Of a stretch of 51,803 nucleotides of DNA, positions 38,607 to 46,848 are shown one piece after another (within the stretch, counting starts at the first letter, position 1; every line of letters begins with the position of its first letter). This stretch comes from Thermus scotoductus DSM 8553 (GTDB taxonomy: Bacteria > Deinococcota > Deinococci > Deinococcales > Thermaceae). Under the pieces are notes generated by a model. It did not search any database. It was given only the letters and a program-made list of their open reading frames with translations, and was not told the DNA's origin. Made by a program: the position numbers and the translations under genes. Location: contig NZ_KB905741.1 of NCBI RefSeq assembly GCF_000381045.1, forward strand, positions 1-51,803, written 5' to 3'.

Positions 38607-41390
38607 CTACTGTACCCCCTTGAGGGCTCGTTTGAAGAGCTCGGGGGCGAAGGCCTTGAGGGCTCTTAAAAACCCCGTGGCCCCCCGGGCCCGCCCCGGG
38701 ATCACGTAGACCGGAACCCCCAGGCGCTCCGCCTCGAGGCGCACAGGCTCGGAGAAGTCATGCCCCACGTAGCTGGAAACGATCATCAGGCCATGGGCCT
38801 TTTCCAGGCGGTTTTGGATGCGCTTTAGGGCCTCCTTGCCCACGCCAGCGCTGTCCGCATCAAACCAATCCACCTTAAGGCCCCGGGCCTCGAGGAAAGG
38901 AACAAGCCGGCTTCTAAGCTGGGTGTGCCCACCCACCACCAAAAGGTGTTCCCCGTGGAACTGGGGCAGGCCCTCCTGCAGGAGCTCCTCCTTGGTCTCG
39001 GGCAGGGCCTTTGGGCTTTCCTCCAAGGCCTCCAGGCCCCGGCTCACCGCCTTAAGCTCCTCCAGGTAAAGGGTAAGGCTCTCGTCGTGAGGCCTGAGGA
39101 ACAGGAGGTTTCTCAGGACCTCCCGGGAAAGGTCCAGGTCCTTTTCCCGGTAGAGGGCTACCTCCAAGGCCTTCTGCCAGTGCTCCGCCGCCTTCCGCCA
39201 GTTGCCCTGGGCCTCGTAGTGCTCCGCCAGGTCAAAGAGCACCTCCAGGGCCTGGGGGTCAGCCTTCAGTTCCTCCAGCAAGAGCCTTTCCACCTCCTCC
39301 CCCCGCCCCTCGGCATACAGGGCTGCCAGGTACTGCCCCCGCACCTCCGAGGCCTCGGGGCTTTCCCGGAAACCACGGGAAAGCCGGTAGGCCAGGGCCA
39401 GAAGCTCCAGGGGGGGCTTGGGCGTGCGGGAAAGGGCCTGGTAGAGGAGGCTAAAGGCAGCCCAGGGACCCTCGAGCCTCTCAAGAAGCTCCAGTAACCC
39501 CATGAGGTCCTCCTCGGCCACCTCGGAAAGCCCGGCATCCCGGGCCCGGGAGAGAAGCTCCCTGGCCAGGACCTCCTCTCCCCCCTTCAGGGCCTCCTGG
39601 GCCAGCTGGAACAGGTAGGGGGCAGGGTAGGCCCTCAAGGCGTGGGCCCGCTTGTGGTCCCCCAGGATCTCTTTAAGGGGCCGCCTGAGGGCCCTCTTCA
39701 CCTGGGCCAGGTGGTGGTAGGCCAGGCCCGCCACCTCCCCTGTTCCCCGCTCCGCCGCCCGCTCCAAAAGGCGCAGGGCCTCCAGGTGGCGCCCCTCCCG
39801 TTCCCGGAGCATCCCAAGAAGCAGCAAGGCCTCGGGGATCTCCGCCCGGGCCAAGGCCTCGGTGAGGTAGGGCTCCACCGGCTTTAAATCCTCTAGAGGC
39901 CGCACCTCCAGAGGGGAGCGCACCCTTAGGGCCACCAAGGCGAGCCCCAAGAAGCCCTCGGCCTCGTCCAGATCCGCAAGCCTCCTGGCATACCGCTCCG
40001 CCCGGGCAAAAAGCCCCTGGATCAGGGCGGCCTTTAAGCCAAGCCGGAGCATCTCCCGGGTCAGGAGGGTTGGGGAAAGGTCCTCCACAAACTCCGCCCG
40101 GCGGCTTACCTCCGCCCACTCCCCTTCCCGGGCGAAGCGGCGCATGCGCTCGGTGATCCGCTCCAGGGCCTCCCGCACGTACCCTTCCGCCTCGGGCAGG
40201 CCCGATTCCACAAACTGCCTGAGGGCGTCCGCATACCGCCCCAGGCTCAGGTAGACCCGGCCCAGGTAAATGCGGTACCTCCCACCCCTCCCGGCCAGGG
40301 CCTCGAGGCGGGGCCTGGCCCGCTCGTACTCCCCGAGCTCCACCAGCACCATGGCCCTCAGGTCCTCCGCCTCCTCGGAAAGAGCCCGCCTTAAGACCTC
40401 CTCCGCCTCGGCATAGCGGGAAAGGGCGAAAAGGGCCCGCCCCCTCAGGCAGGCCGCCTCCCCTTCCACTCCCTCGGGCAGATGGGCCAGCACCTCCGCA
40501 TACCGCCCTGCGGCCAGAAGCTCCCGCACCTCGGAAAGATCCCCCTGAACCAGAACGGGAACCTGCAGGGGTGCCTCCTCGAGGTCCAGGGAAGCTTCCT
40601 CGTCCACCGCCAGGGACCAGGCCTCCTCTTTAACCTCCAGTGCCTCGGGCCTTCTCGCCAGCACCAGAAAGTACTCCCCTTCCCCCACCCGCTCCACCTG
40701 GTCAAACCCCAGGTGCTTTAGGCCTTCCTCCACCCCTTCCGGGCTTTTGCCCAGGAAGGGTCCGTGGCCGTAGATCAAAAGCCCACCGGGCCTCAAAAGC
40801 CGGGCCAGAAGGGGAAGGCGATCAAAGAAACTGAAGTGCTTCCAGAAGGAAGGGGCCTCGAGGCGGCTTTCCAGCTCCTGGTCTACAAAGCCCTCGGGGA
40901 ACACGGAAAGGAGAAGCAGGGTGTCAAAGGGAGGAAGCTCCGCCTCCTCCGCCCAGGCCGCATGCCAAACCACCTCGGGCACCCGCTTTTTCCCAAGCTC
41001 CACGGCCTTCTCCACCCCGTCCAGGGCGTGGAAGGAAAGCTCGGGCCGCTTCCTTTGCAAATATCCCACCAAGGCCCCGGTGAAGGCCCCCACCTCCAAA
41101 ACCCGCCCCTCCAAGCGGGAAGGCACCTCCCGGGCGTAGAACTCCAAAAAGGGCAGGTGCATGCCGTAGACCAAGGCCTCCCCTTTGGGCACCTTGAGGA
41201 TCTCCTGGTAGAAACTTCGCACCGCCTCCCTGCCGCCCCCCGAAAGGTAGGCCCGCCAGGCCTTGAGAACAGGCTCCCGCTTGGCGGGGCTTCCCACCCG
41301 CTTGGCCAACTCGGCCTCAAAGCGCCCTGGGGAAACCGGCCCCAAGACGCCAAACCGCTCCTTCAGGTATAGCCTTAGCTCATCGGGCAT
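38607..41390 (-). CDS. Methyltransferase-like / TPR / DUF2325-like fusion protein
   Basis: A 927-residue protein with three parts. Residues about 92-260 look like a class I SAM methyltransferase (RVLEVGAFTGALVGYLQ, SFHALDGVEKAVELG, FDTLLLLSVFPEG, RLLRPGGLLIYGHGPFLG). Residues about 285-800 are helical repeats of TPR type (for example ALFALSRYAEAEEVLRRAL, VYLSLGRYADALRQF, LLLLGMLREREGRHLEALRL). The last 95 residues (HLLVVGGHTQLRSRLVPFLE, GLMIVSSYVGHDFSEPVRLE, GVPVYVIPGR) resemble DUF2325. ATG at 41390 fits the promoter at 41399-41428, while an upstream GTG (41459) would read through a terminator hairpin. Function unknown; no signal peptide. Confidence 0.72.
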   Translation of the reverse strand: MPDELRLYLKERFGVLGPVSPGRFEAELAKRVGSPAKREPVLKAWRAYLSGGGREAVRSFYQEILKVPKGEALVYGMHLPFLEFYAREVPSRLEGRVLEVGAFTGALVGYLQRKRPELSFHALDGVEKAVELGKKRVPEVVWHAAWAEEAELPPFDTLLLLSVFPEGFVDQELESRLEAPSFWKHFSFFDRLPLLARLLRPGGLLIYGHGPFLGKSPEGVEEGLKHLGFDQVERVGEGEYFLVLARRPEALEVKEEAWSLAVDEEASLDLEEAPLQVPVLVQGDLSEVRELLAAGRYAEVLAHLPEGVEGEAACLRGRALFALSRYAEAEEVLRRALSEEAEDLRAMVLVELGEYERARPRLEALAGRGGRYRIYLGRVYLSLGRYADALRQFVESGLPEAEGYVREALERITERMRRFAREGEWAEVSRRAEFVEDLSPTLLTREMLRLGLKAALIQGLFARAERYARRLADLDEAEGFLGLALVALRVRSPLEVRPLEDLKPVEPYLTEALARAEIPEALLLLGMLREREGRHLEALRLLERAAERGTGEVAGLAYHHLAQVKRALRRPLKEILGDHKRAHALRAYPAPYLFQLAQEALKGGEEVLARELLSRARDAGLSEVAEEDLMGLLELLERLEGPWAAFSLLYQALSRTPKPPLELLALAYRLSRGFRESPEASEVRGQYLAALYAEGRGEEVERLLLEELKADPQALEVLFDLAEHYEAQGNWRKAAEHWQKALEVALYREKDLDLSREVLRNLLFLRPHDESLTLYLEELKAVSRGLEALEESPKALPETKEELLQEGLPQFHGEHLLVVGGHTQLRSRLVPFLEARGLKVDWFDADSAGVGKEALKRIQNRLEKAHGLMIVSSYVGHDFSEPVRLEAERLGVPVYVIPGRARGATGFLRALKAFAPELFKRALKGVQ

Positions 41391-41398
41391 TTGCCGGA

Positions 41399-41428
41399 AG
41401 TCTACCAAAGGGAGGGGGGGTTGGTCCA
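41399..41428 (-). promoter_or_regulatory. Promoter of the methyltransferase-TPR fusion gene
   Basis: TGGACC (41428-41423) and TAGACT (41404-41399) have an 18-base spacer on the minus strand. The -10 box ends 8 bases before the ATG, with no ribosome binding site, so the transcript is probably leaderless. Confidence 0.6.
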
Positions 41429-41430
41429 GC

Positions 41431-41467
41431 AGAAACCCCCCGCCCGGGCATAACCCCAAGCGGGGGG
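41431..41467 (-). terminator. Terminator after the deoxyhypusine-synthase-like gene
   Basis: An 8-bp perfect stem on the minus strand (CCCCCCGC / GCGGGGGG, 41467-41460 with 41443-41436) with a 16-base loop is followed by TTTCT. It lies 12 bases after the stop codon of the upstream gene and immediately before the next promoter. Confidence 0.65.
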
Positions 41468-41479
41468 AACCCCGGCCCG

Positions 41480-42502
41480 CTAGGCGGGAACCTCCCCAGC
41501 GAAAAGGTCGGCGTAGCGCCGCTTGGCCCGCATGGGAGCCCGGTGGTAAACGTAGGAGGCCAGGAGGGGGAAGGCCAGGGTGGCCTCGGCGAAGACCATC
41601 TGGGAAAGGGCGGCGTCCACCTTGCCCCAGCTTTGGGCCTCGGAGAGGGTGGAGCCGGAAAGCCCCCCATCCCGCTCGTCGGCCACGGTGATCTGGATGG
41701 CGTACTTGTGCATCTCCACCTGGTGGCCCAGCACCTCGGCCGCCACCACGATGTCCTGGGCGAAGTTCTTGGGCACCCCACCCCCCAGCATCACCAGGCC
41801 CGTGGTGCCGGCTTTGAGCTTGATCTGGGTGAGCTCGCGGAAGTCGGCCACGGAGTCAATGGTCACGTGGGCCTTGGGGTTTTTCACCTGGTGGTAGACC
41901 AGGCCGAAGCCTGCGGAGGAGTCGGAGAAGGCAGGCACGAAGATGGGCACCCCCTCCTCGTAAGCAGCCCGGACGATGCTCTTCTCCCCCAGGCCCCTTT
42001 CCGCCAGGTAGCGGCCCATGTGCCAGATGAACTCCCGGCTGGAGTAGGGCCTAGGCTCCAGGGAATCGGCGATCTCGGCGATGGTGTAGTCCGTGTGGCG
42101 GAGCTCCTCCTCGTCGATGTAGGTGTCGTAGATGCGGTCGATCCAAAGCTGCCTAAGGGCTTCATCGTCAGCCTTGGGGTCTCCCTGGTAGTGGCGGTGG
42201 CCCAAGGCCTCAAAGAAGTCCTGGTCCACAATGTTGGCCCCGGTGGCCACGATGGCGTCCACCAGGCCCTTCCGGATGAGGTCGTGGATGATGAGGCCCT
42301 GGCCCGCGGAAACCAGGCTCCCCGCCAGGGTGAGGATGACGCCGGCGTCGTCCTCCAGCATCTTGAGGTAGATCTCCGCCGCCCGGTAGAGGTTCCGGGC
42401 CTGGAAGGCCGTCTTGCCCATGGCCTCGAGGATGGGCCCAGCGTCAAAGGCCTTGATGTCTATGGGAACCACGGGCGTAGAGAGGAGTTCTTTCTTCTCC
42501 AT
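41480..42502 (-). CDS. Deoxyhypusine synthase family protein (probable homospermidine-type)
   Basis: A 340-residue member of the deoxyhypusine synthase family: LTLAGSLVSAGQGLIIHDLIRKGLVDAIVATGANIVDQDFFEALG, VPIFVPAFSDSSAGFGL and the catalytic Lys loop MLGGGVPKNFAQD. Bacteria lack eIF5A, the normal substrate. Bacterial members transfer the aminobutyl group of spermidine to small amines such as putrescine, giving homospermidine, and Thermus is rich in unusual polyamines. The substrate here is inferred. AAAGGAG precedes the ATG and a terminator follows. Confidence 0.88.
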   Translation of the reverse strand: MEKKELLSTPVVPIDIKAFDAGPILEAMGKTAFQARNLYRAAEIYLKMLEDDAGVILTLAGSLVSAGQGLIIHDLIRKGLVDAIVATGANIVDQDFFEALGHRHYQGDPKADDEALRQLWIDRIYDTYIDEEELRHTDYTIAEIADSLEPRPYSSREFIWHMGRYLAERGLGEKSIVRAAYEEGVPIFVPAFSDSSAGFGLVYHQVKNPKAHVTIDSVADFRELTQIKLKAGTTGLVMLGGGVPKNFAQDIVVAAEVLGHQVEMHKYAIQITVADERDGGLSGSTLSEAQSWGKVDAALSQMVFAEATLAFPLLASYVYHRAPMRAKRRYADLFAGEVPA

Positions 42503-42564
42503 CCTTCTCCTTTCTACGCGGGGTGGGCGTCGGGCGGCTCCCCCCTTGTTCGCGCCCCCTGCCT

Positions 42565-42786
42565 TTAGGGCAGGACTTCCAGTATACCACCCCCGGCGAT
42601 GGGGGGGTAGACCTCGAGGGGGCCCTCCACTTCCTCGTGGGGCTCCACCATCCTTCCACCCACCGCCAGAAGCCAGGCCTCCTCCAGGGGAATGCCCAGC
42701 TTCTCCAGGGCTTCCTTGGGCGTCTTGGCCTCCACCTCCAAAGCCTCCCCAAACCGCCTAAGGTCCCCGTGAAGGACCAACTTCAT
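42565..42786 (-). CDS. MoaD/ThiS-like beta-grasp protein
   Basis: A 73-residue protein with the MoaD/ThiS pattern: MKLVLHGDLRRFGEALEVEA, a middle helix (PKEALEKLGIPLEEAWLLAVGG) and a C-terminal VYPPIAGGG. In sulfur carriers the chain ends in Gly-Gly; here it continues with ILEVLP, so activation would need removal of those residues or the protein uses its fold without thiocarboxylation. The ATG shares its A with the TGA of the dehydrogenase gene upstream, so the two are co-translated. Confidence 0.75.
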   Translation of the reverse strand: MKLVLHGDLRRFGEALEVEAKTPKEALEKLGIPLEEAWLLAVGGRMVEPHEEVEGPLEVYPPIAGGGILEVLP

Positions 42787-43676
42787 CAGTATCCCTCCAA
42801 AACCACGTTCCTAAGGGGCTCACCCCGGAGGTATCGCCCCACCTGCTCCGCCAAAAACCGGGCCGCCCGGCGGTGGAAACCCTGGGAAAGCCCAGCCACA
42901 TGCGGGGTGATGAGGACTCCAGGAGCCTGCCAAAGAGGATGGTCGGAAGGTAGGGGCTCAGGGTCAGTGACATCCAAGGCCGCCCGAACCTTCCCCTCCC
43001 GTAGCGCCTCGAGGAGGGCTTCTGTGTCCACCACTGGCCCCCGGCCAGCATTCACCAAAAGGGCTCCCGGCTTCATCCAGGAAAGAAAATCCCGGTCCAC
43101 CAGCCCCCGGGTTTCGGGGGTAAGGGGAAGCAGAACCACCACGGCATCCGCCTGGGGCAGAAGATGCGGGAGGTCCTGGGGAGTGTAGACCCCAGGGCGG
43201 GCGTGCCTGGCCACGGGAAGCACCTCCACCCCAAAGGCCCTAAGCCTCTCCTCCACGGCTTTCCCGATGGAACCGTAGCCCAATAGAAGCACCTTCTTGC
43301 CCTCGAGGTCGGCCAGCACCCTGGGAGCCCAGCGCCCTTCCCCCTGGGCCTGCAAAAAGGCAGGCAGGTCCTTAAGGAGGGCCAAAAGGCTCATCATCAC
43401 CCACTCCGCCACGGGCACGTCGTGGATGCCCGAGCCATCGCAAAGCACCACCCCCTCGGGCACAAGGGGCAGGATCCAGTCCACCCCGGCGGAAAGGGTC
43501 TGGACCACCTTGACCTCCACTTGTTCCAGCACCCGCCGCACCACCGCCTCCTGGCCGAAAGGAGGCAGGAAGAAGTCCACCGCCTTGGGCCAAGGCTCTT
43601 CCAGGTAATATACCTCCACCTCTTGGGGTAAAAGGGCAAAGACCTCTTCCCTAAGCCTTGGGCTCAAGATGCGCAC
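42786..43676 (-). CDS. D-isomer specific 2-hydroxyacid dehydrogenase
   Basis: A 296-residue NAD-dependent dehydrogenase. Rossmann motif KKVLLLGYGSIGKAVEERL, catalytic Arg in LLVNAGRGPVVDTEALLEAL, Glu in ALDVTDPEPLPSDHPLW and His in VLITPHVAGLSQ. The substrate (glycerate, phosphoglycerate, lactate and others) is not decidable, but it lacks the ACT domain of SerA. GTG at 43676 is preferred as it follows GGAAGG; a GTG at 43697 would overlap the GNAT gene by 20 bases. Confidence 0.87.
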   Translation of the reverse strand: MRILSPRLREEVFALLPQEVEVYYLEEPWPKAVDFFLPPFGQEAVVRRVLEQVEVKVVQTLSAGVDWILPLVPEGVVLCDGSGIHDVPVAEWVMMSLLALLKDLPAFLQAQGEGRWAPRVLADLEGKKVLLLGYGSIGKAVEERLRAFGVEVLPVARHARPGVYTPQDLPHLLPQADAVVVLLPLTPETRGLVDRDFLSWMKPGALLVNAGRGPVVDTEALLEALREGKVRAALDVTDPEPLPSDHPLWQAPGVLITPHVAGLSQGFHRRAARFLAEQVGRYLRGEPLRNVVLEGY

Positions 43677-43677
43677 G

Positions 43678-44199
43678 CTAGCCTTCCGGCTGACCACGGG
43701 TCACCTCCATGTACACATCCTCCCTGCCCTTGGGCCCCGGGCCCAGGCCCACCTGGCGGAAACCCGCCTTCTCAAAAGCCCGCCTCGCCCTAAGGTTATG
43801 GGCAAAGGTGCGGAGCTTTACCCGCTTAAGCCCCAAGGAACCGAAGGCGTAGGCCAAGGCCGCCCGCACCGCCTCGGTGCCGTAGCCCTGGCCCCAGCGG
43901 TCCTTCCGCCCGATGAGGATGCCCAAGGTAGCCTCCTCGGGGGTGAGATCGTAAAGCTCCAGGGTCCCCAGGTACTCCCCCTTCTCGTCCAAAATGACAA
44001 AGGCCAGGCGGTCCTTGCGGCGCATCTCCGCCAGGACGAAACGCTTGAAAAGCCAGAAAGGCGAGCGCAAGGGGCTCGAGCCGTTCCACTCCGCCACCTC
44101 AGGATCGCGGAAGGTTTCGTAAAGCCCCTTCCACTCCTCCTCGGTGAGCCCCGCGCTAAAGGGCTTCAGCGCAACGCGGCCATAGCGGGGCCAGTCCAC
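43678..44199 (-). CDS. GNAT-family N-acetyltransferase
   Basis: A 173-residue acetyltransferase of the RimJ/RimL-like type: RDPEVAEWNGSSP, AFVILDEKGEYLGTLELYDL, ILIGRKDRWGQGYGTEAVRAALAYAFGSLGLKRVKLRTFAHNLRARRAFEKAGF, where RWGQGYGTEA is the acetyl-CoA pyrophosphate loop. Substrate unknown (protein N-termini, antibiotics, polyamines). GTG at 44199 lies 6 bases after TAGGCT, consistent with its own leaderless transcript directly after gdhB. Confidence 0.87.
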   Translation of the reverse strand: MDWPRYGRVALKPFSAGLTEEEWKGLYETFRDPEVAEWNGSSPLRSPFWLFKRFVLAEMRRKDRLAFVILDEKGEYLGTLELYDLTPEEATLGILIGRKDRWGQGYGTEAVRAALAYAFGSLGLKRVKLRTFAHNLRARRAFEKAGFRQVGLGPGPKGREDVYMEVTRGQPEG

Positions 44200-44218
44200 A
44201 CGAATAGCCTAACGGAGG

Positions 44219-45493
44219 CTAGGGGTAAAGCCCCCTGAGGGCCCTGGCCTCGAGGACCCGGGTGGCGGCCACCACATAGGCCGCCGTGCGCAAGGGAATC
44301 TTCTTCTCCTGGCTCACCTGCCACACCGCCTCAAAGGCATTCCGAAGAACCCTCTCCAGGCGGGCGTTGATCTCTTCCTCCGTCCAGAAGTAGGAGTTGA
44401 AGTCCTGCACCCACTCAAAGTAGCTCACCGTCACCCCCCCGGCGTTGGCGATCACGTCGGGCACCACCAAAACCCCCTTCTCCAGGAGGATATCGTCGGC
44501 AGCCGGGGTGGTGGGGCCGTTGGCCCCCTCGGCGATGATCTTGGCCTGGATCCGCCAGGCATTCTGCTCGGTGATCTGCTTTTCCAAAGCCGCAGGGATG
44601 AGAAACTCTGCGGGCACGGCCCAGAACTCGGGATTGGGCAGGGGCTCGGCCTTGGGGTAACCCCGCACCCCCCCGAACTCCGCCACGTGCCGGAGAAGGT
44701 CATAAGGATCTATCCCCGCCTCGTTGTAGATGGTGCCCGTGTGGTCCTGGATGGCGATGATCCGGGCCCCGTGGTCGTGGAAGATGCGGGCAGCGGCGTT
44801 CCCCACGTTGCCGAAGCCCTGGAGGATGACCCGGCTTCCCTCTATGGGAAGGCCGATCTTCTCCGCCGCCGCCCTGGCGGTGACGAAGACCCCGCGGCCC
44901 GTGGCATCCCGCCTTCCCAAGGAACCCCCCAGGGCAATGGGCTTCCCCGTCACCACCCCTGGCACCGTGCGGCCCACGTTCATGGAAAAGGTGTCCATCA
45001 TCCAGGCCATCTCCCGCTCTCCGGTGTTCACGTCGGGGGCAGGAATGTCCCGATCCGGGCCCAAAAGGATCCCGATCTCCGAGGTGTAGCGGCGGGTGAG
45101 GCGCTCCAGCTCGCCAGGGGAAAGCTTCTTGGGGTCCACCCGGATGCCCCCCTTGCCGCCCCCATAGGGCAGGCCCACGGCGGCGTTCTTAATGGTCATC
45201 CAGGCGGCCAGGGCCATGACCTCGGAAAGGGTCACCTCGGGGTGGTAGCGCACTCCCCCCTTGGCCGGCCCCCGGGCGGTGTTGTGGTGGACCCGGTAGC
45301 CCTCAAAATAGGCCACGGTGCCGTCGTCCAGGTGAATGGGTACGTCCACGATCAAAATCCGCTTGGGCCTTTTAAGGCTTTCCGCCAAAGGGGCATACCG
45401 CCCCAGGTAGGGGACCACCCGGTCCACCTGCTCCACGAAGATCTCCCAAGGACCGCCGTCCTTGCCCAGGTAGGAAAGGGGTTCGCTCTTCAT
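44219..45493 (-). CDS. gdhB: Glutamate dehydrogenase, catalytic subunit GdhB
   Basis: A 424-residue glutamate dehydrogenase. The lysines that bind and convert glutamate are all present: Lys78 in [13 protein letters not shown], Lys102 in [18 protein letters not shown] and catalytic Lys114, with the catalytic Asp in DIPAPDVNT. The NAD domain has [17 protein letters not shown]. In Thermus thermophilus GdhB is the active subunit and forms a hetero-oligomer with GdhA that is activated by leucine. It follows gdhA by 11 bases, with GAGGAG ahead of the ATG, so the two are one operon. Confidence 0.94.
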   Translation of the reverse strand: MKSEPLSYLGKDGGPWEIFVEQVDRVVPYLGRYAPLAESLKRPKRILIVDVPIHLDDGTVAYFEGYRVHHNTARGPAKGGVRYHPEVTLSEVMALAAWMTIKNAAVGLPYGGGKGGIRVDPKKLSPGELERLTRRYTSEIGILLGPDRDIPAPDVNTGEREMAWMMDTFSMNVGRTVPGVVTGKPIALGGSLGRRDATGRGVFVTARAAAEKIGLPIEGSRVILQGFGNVGNAAARIFHDHGARIIAIQDHTGTIYNEAGIDPYDLLRHVAEFGGVRGYPKAEPLPNPEFWAVPAEFLIPAALEKQITEQNAWRIQAKIIAEGANGPTTPAADDILLEKGVLVVPDVIANAGGVTVSYFEWVQDFNSYFWTEEEINARLERVLRNAFEAVWQVSQEKKIPLRTAAYVVAATRVLEARALRGLYP

Positions 45494-45504
45494 AGACACT
45501 CCTC

Positions 45505-46764
45505 TTAGGGGTAGACGCCTCTTAGCCGCGTGGCCTCGTTCACCCGTTCCAAGGCCAGGGCCATGGCCCCGGTGCGCAAATCGGTGGAAAGAACCTCAGC
45601 CCTATCGCACACCTCAGCCACCGCCTTGGCCACGCTCTTAGCGAAGCTTTGCCGCACCTCCTCCTCGCTCCAGAAGAACATGTTGAGATCCTGTACCCAT
45701 TCCAGATAACTGGCCAAAAGCCCCCCGCCCCCCGTTAGGAGATCCGGCACCACCAAAATCCCCTTGCCCAGGAGGTAGGCTTCGGCCTCCTGGGTGAGGC
45801 CGAAGTTGGCAGCCTCCAGCACCACCTTGGCCTTCACCGCTTTGGCCATCTCCCCGTCCAAGGCCTCCTCGAGGGCCGCCAGGACCAGGTAGTCCACATC
45901 CAAGGCGAAAAGTTCCTCCGGGGCAAGGTCGTAGCGGGGAAGCTCTCCCGTGGCCTCGTAGTGGCGCAGGACCTCGGCCACCTCGAGGCCCTCTTCCTGG
46001 TACATGGCCCCCCGGGCCGTGGATACCGCCACCACCTTCAAGCCCATCCCTTCGGCATGCAAGGCGAAACTGCCTCCCACCTGGCCGAAGCCCTGCACCG
46101 CCACCCTGGCCCCTTCCAGGGGAAGCCCCCGGCGCCCGGCAAGCTCCTTGAGCACCAGGGCCACCCCAAGCCCAGCGGCATCGTCCCGGCCCTCGCTCCC
46201 CCCAAGGGCATGGGGCTTGCCCGTCACCACCCCGGGCACCGTGGAACCCACGGTCATGGAGTAGGTGTCCATGATCCAGGCCATCACCTGCTGGTCGGTC
46301 CCCAGGTCGGGGCCCAAGATGTCCATGTCAGGGCCGATCAGGTTGACCAGCTCGGCGGTGTAACGGCGCACCAGCCGCTCGAGCTCCCTCCGGGAAAGAA
46401 GCCTGGGGTCGGCGACAATCCCCCCCGCCGCCCCGCCAAAGGGCAGATCGTAAACGGCCGCCTTCAGGGTCATCCAGGCGGCCAGGCCCGCCGTCTGGCC
46501 CAGGGTTACCTTGGGATGAATCCTCACCCCCCCCTTAGCGGGCCCCCGGGCGATATCGTGCACCACCCGATAGCCCTGGAAAACCCGCACCTTCCCGTCG
46601 TCCATGACCACGGGCAGGGAAACCGTGACCAGGCGCTTGGGGTGAGCCAGGTACTCCACCGTGGTGGGGTGGATCGCCGCCACCCTTAAGGTCTTTTCCA
46701 ATCGCTCCAGGAAGGCCTCCCAGAGGCCAGGGTCCTCCGGAGGCCGATAGGCGGGAAGGCTCAT
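45505..46764 (-). CDS. gdhA: Glutamate dehydrogenase-like regulatory subunit GdhA
   Basis: A 419-residue paralogue of GdhB. It keeps Lys77 ([13 protein letters not shown]) and Lys101 but the segment equivalent to GGGKGG reads GGAAGG, so the catalytic Lys is Ala113; the following Asp loop is DILGPDLGT. The nucleotide motif is [16 protein letters not shown]. This agrees with its known role in Thermus thermophilus as the regulatory, inactive subunit. ATG at 46764 fits the conserved N-terminus and the TATAAT box 15 bases upstream. First gene of the gdhA-gdhB operon. Confidence 0.92.
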   Translation of the reverse strand: MSLPAYRPPEDPGLWEAFLERLEKTLRVAAIHPTTVEYLAHPKRLVTVSLPVVMDDGKVRVFQGYRVVHDIARGPAKGGVRIHPKVTLGQTAGLAAWMTLKAAVYDLPFGGAAGGIVADPRLLSRRELERLVRRYTAELVNLIGPDMDILGPDLGTDQQVMAWIMDTYSMTVGSTVPGVVTGKPHALGGSEGRDDAAGLGVALVLKELAGRRGLPLEGARVAVQGFGQVGGSFALHAEGMGLKVVAVSTARGAMYQEEGLEVAEVLRHYEATGELPRYDLAPEELFALDVDYLVLAALEEALDGEMAKAVKAKVVLEAANFGLTQEAEAYLLGKGILVVPDLLTGGGGLLASYLEWVQDLNMFFWSEEEVRQSFAKSVAKAVAEVCDRAEVLSTDLRTGAMALALERVNEATRLRGVYP

Positions 46765-46779
46765 ACCATCACCGATGGG

Positions 46780-46785
46780 ATTATA
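46780..46785 (-). promoter_or_regulatory. -10 box of the gdhA-gdhB operon
   Basis: TATAAT on the minus strand ends 15 bases before the gdhA ATG. The predicted leader of about 8 bases contains GGTGATGG. No clear -35 box is seen, which would fit an activator-dependent promoter. Confidence 0.5.
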
Positions 46786-46848
46786 CCCCGCTCCAAAGCC
46801 CAAACCCCATGGGGCCCTCAAATCGACCAGCCTCGGCCCGGGGCGGGA

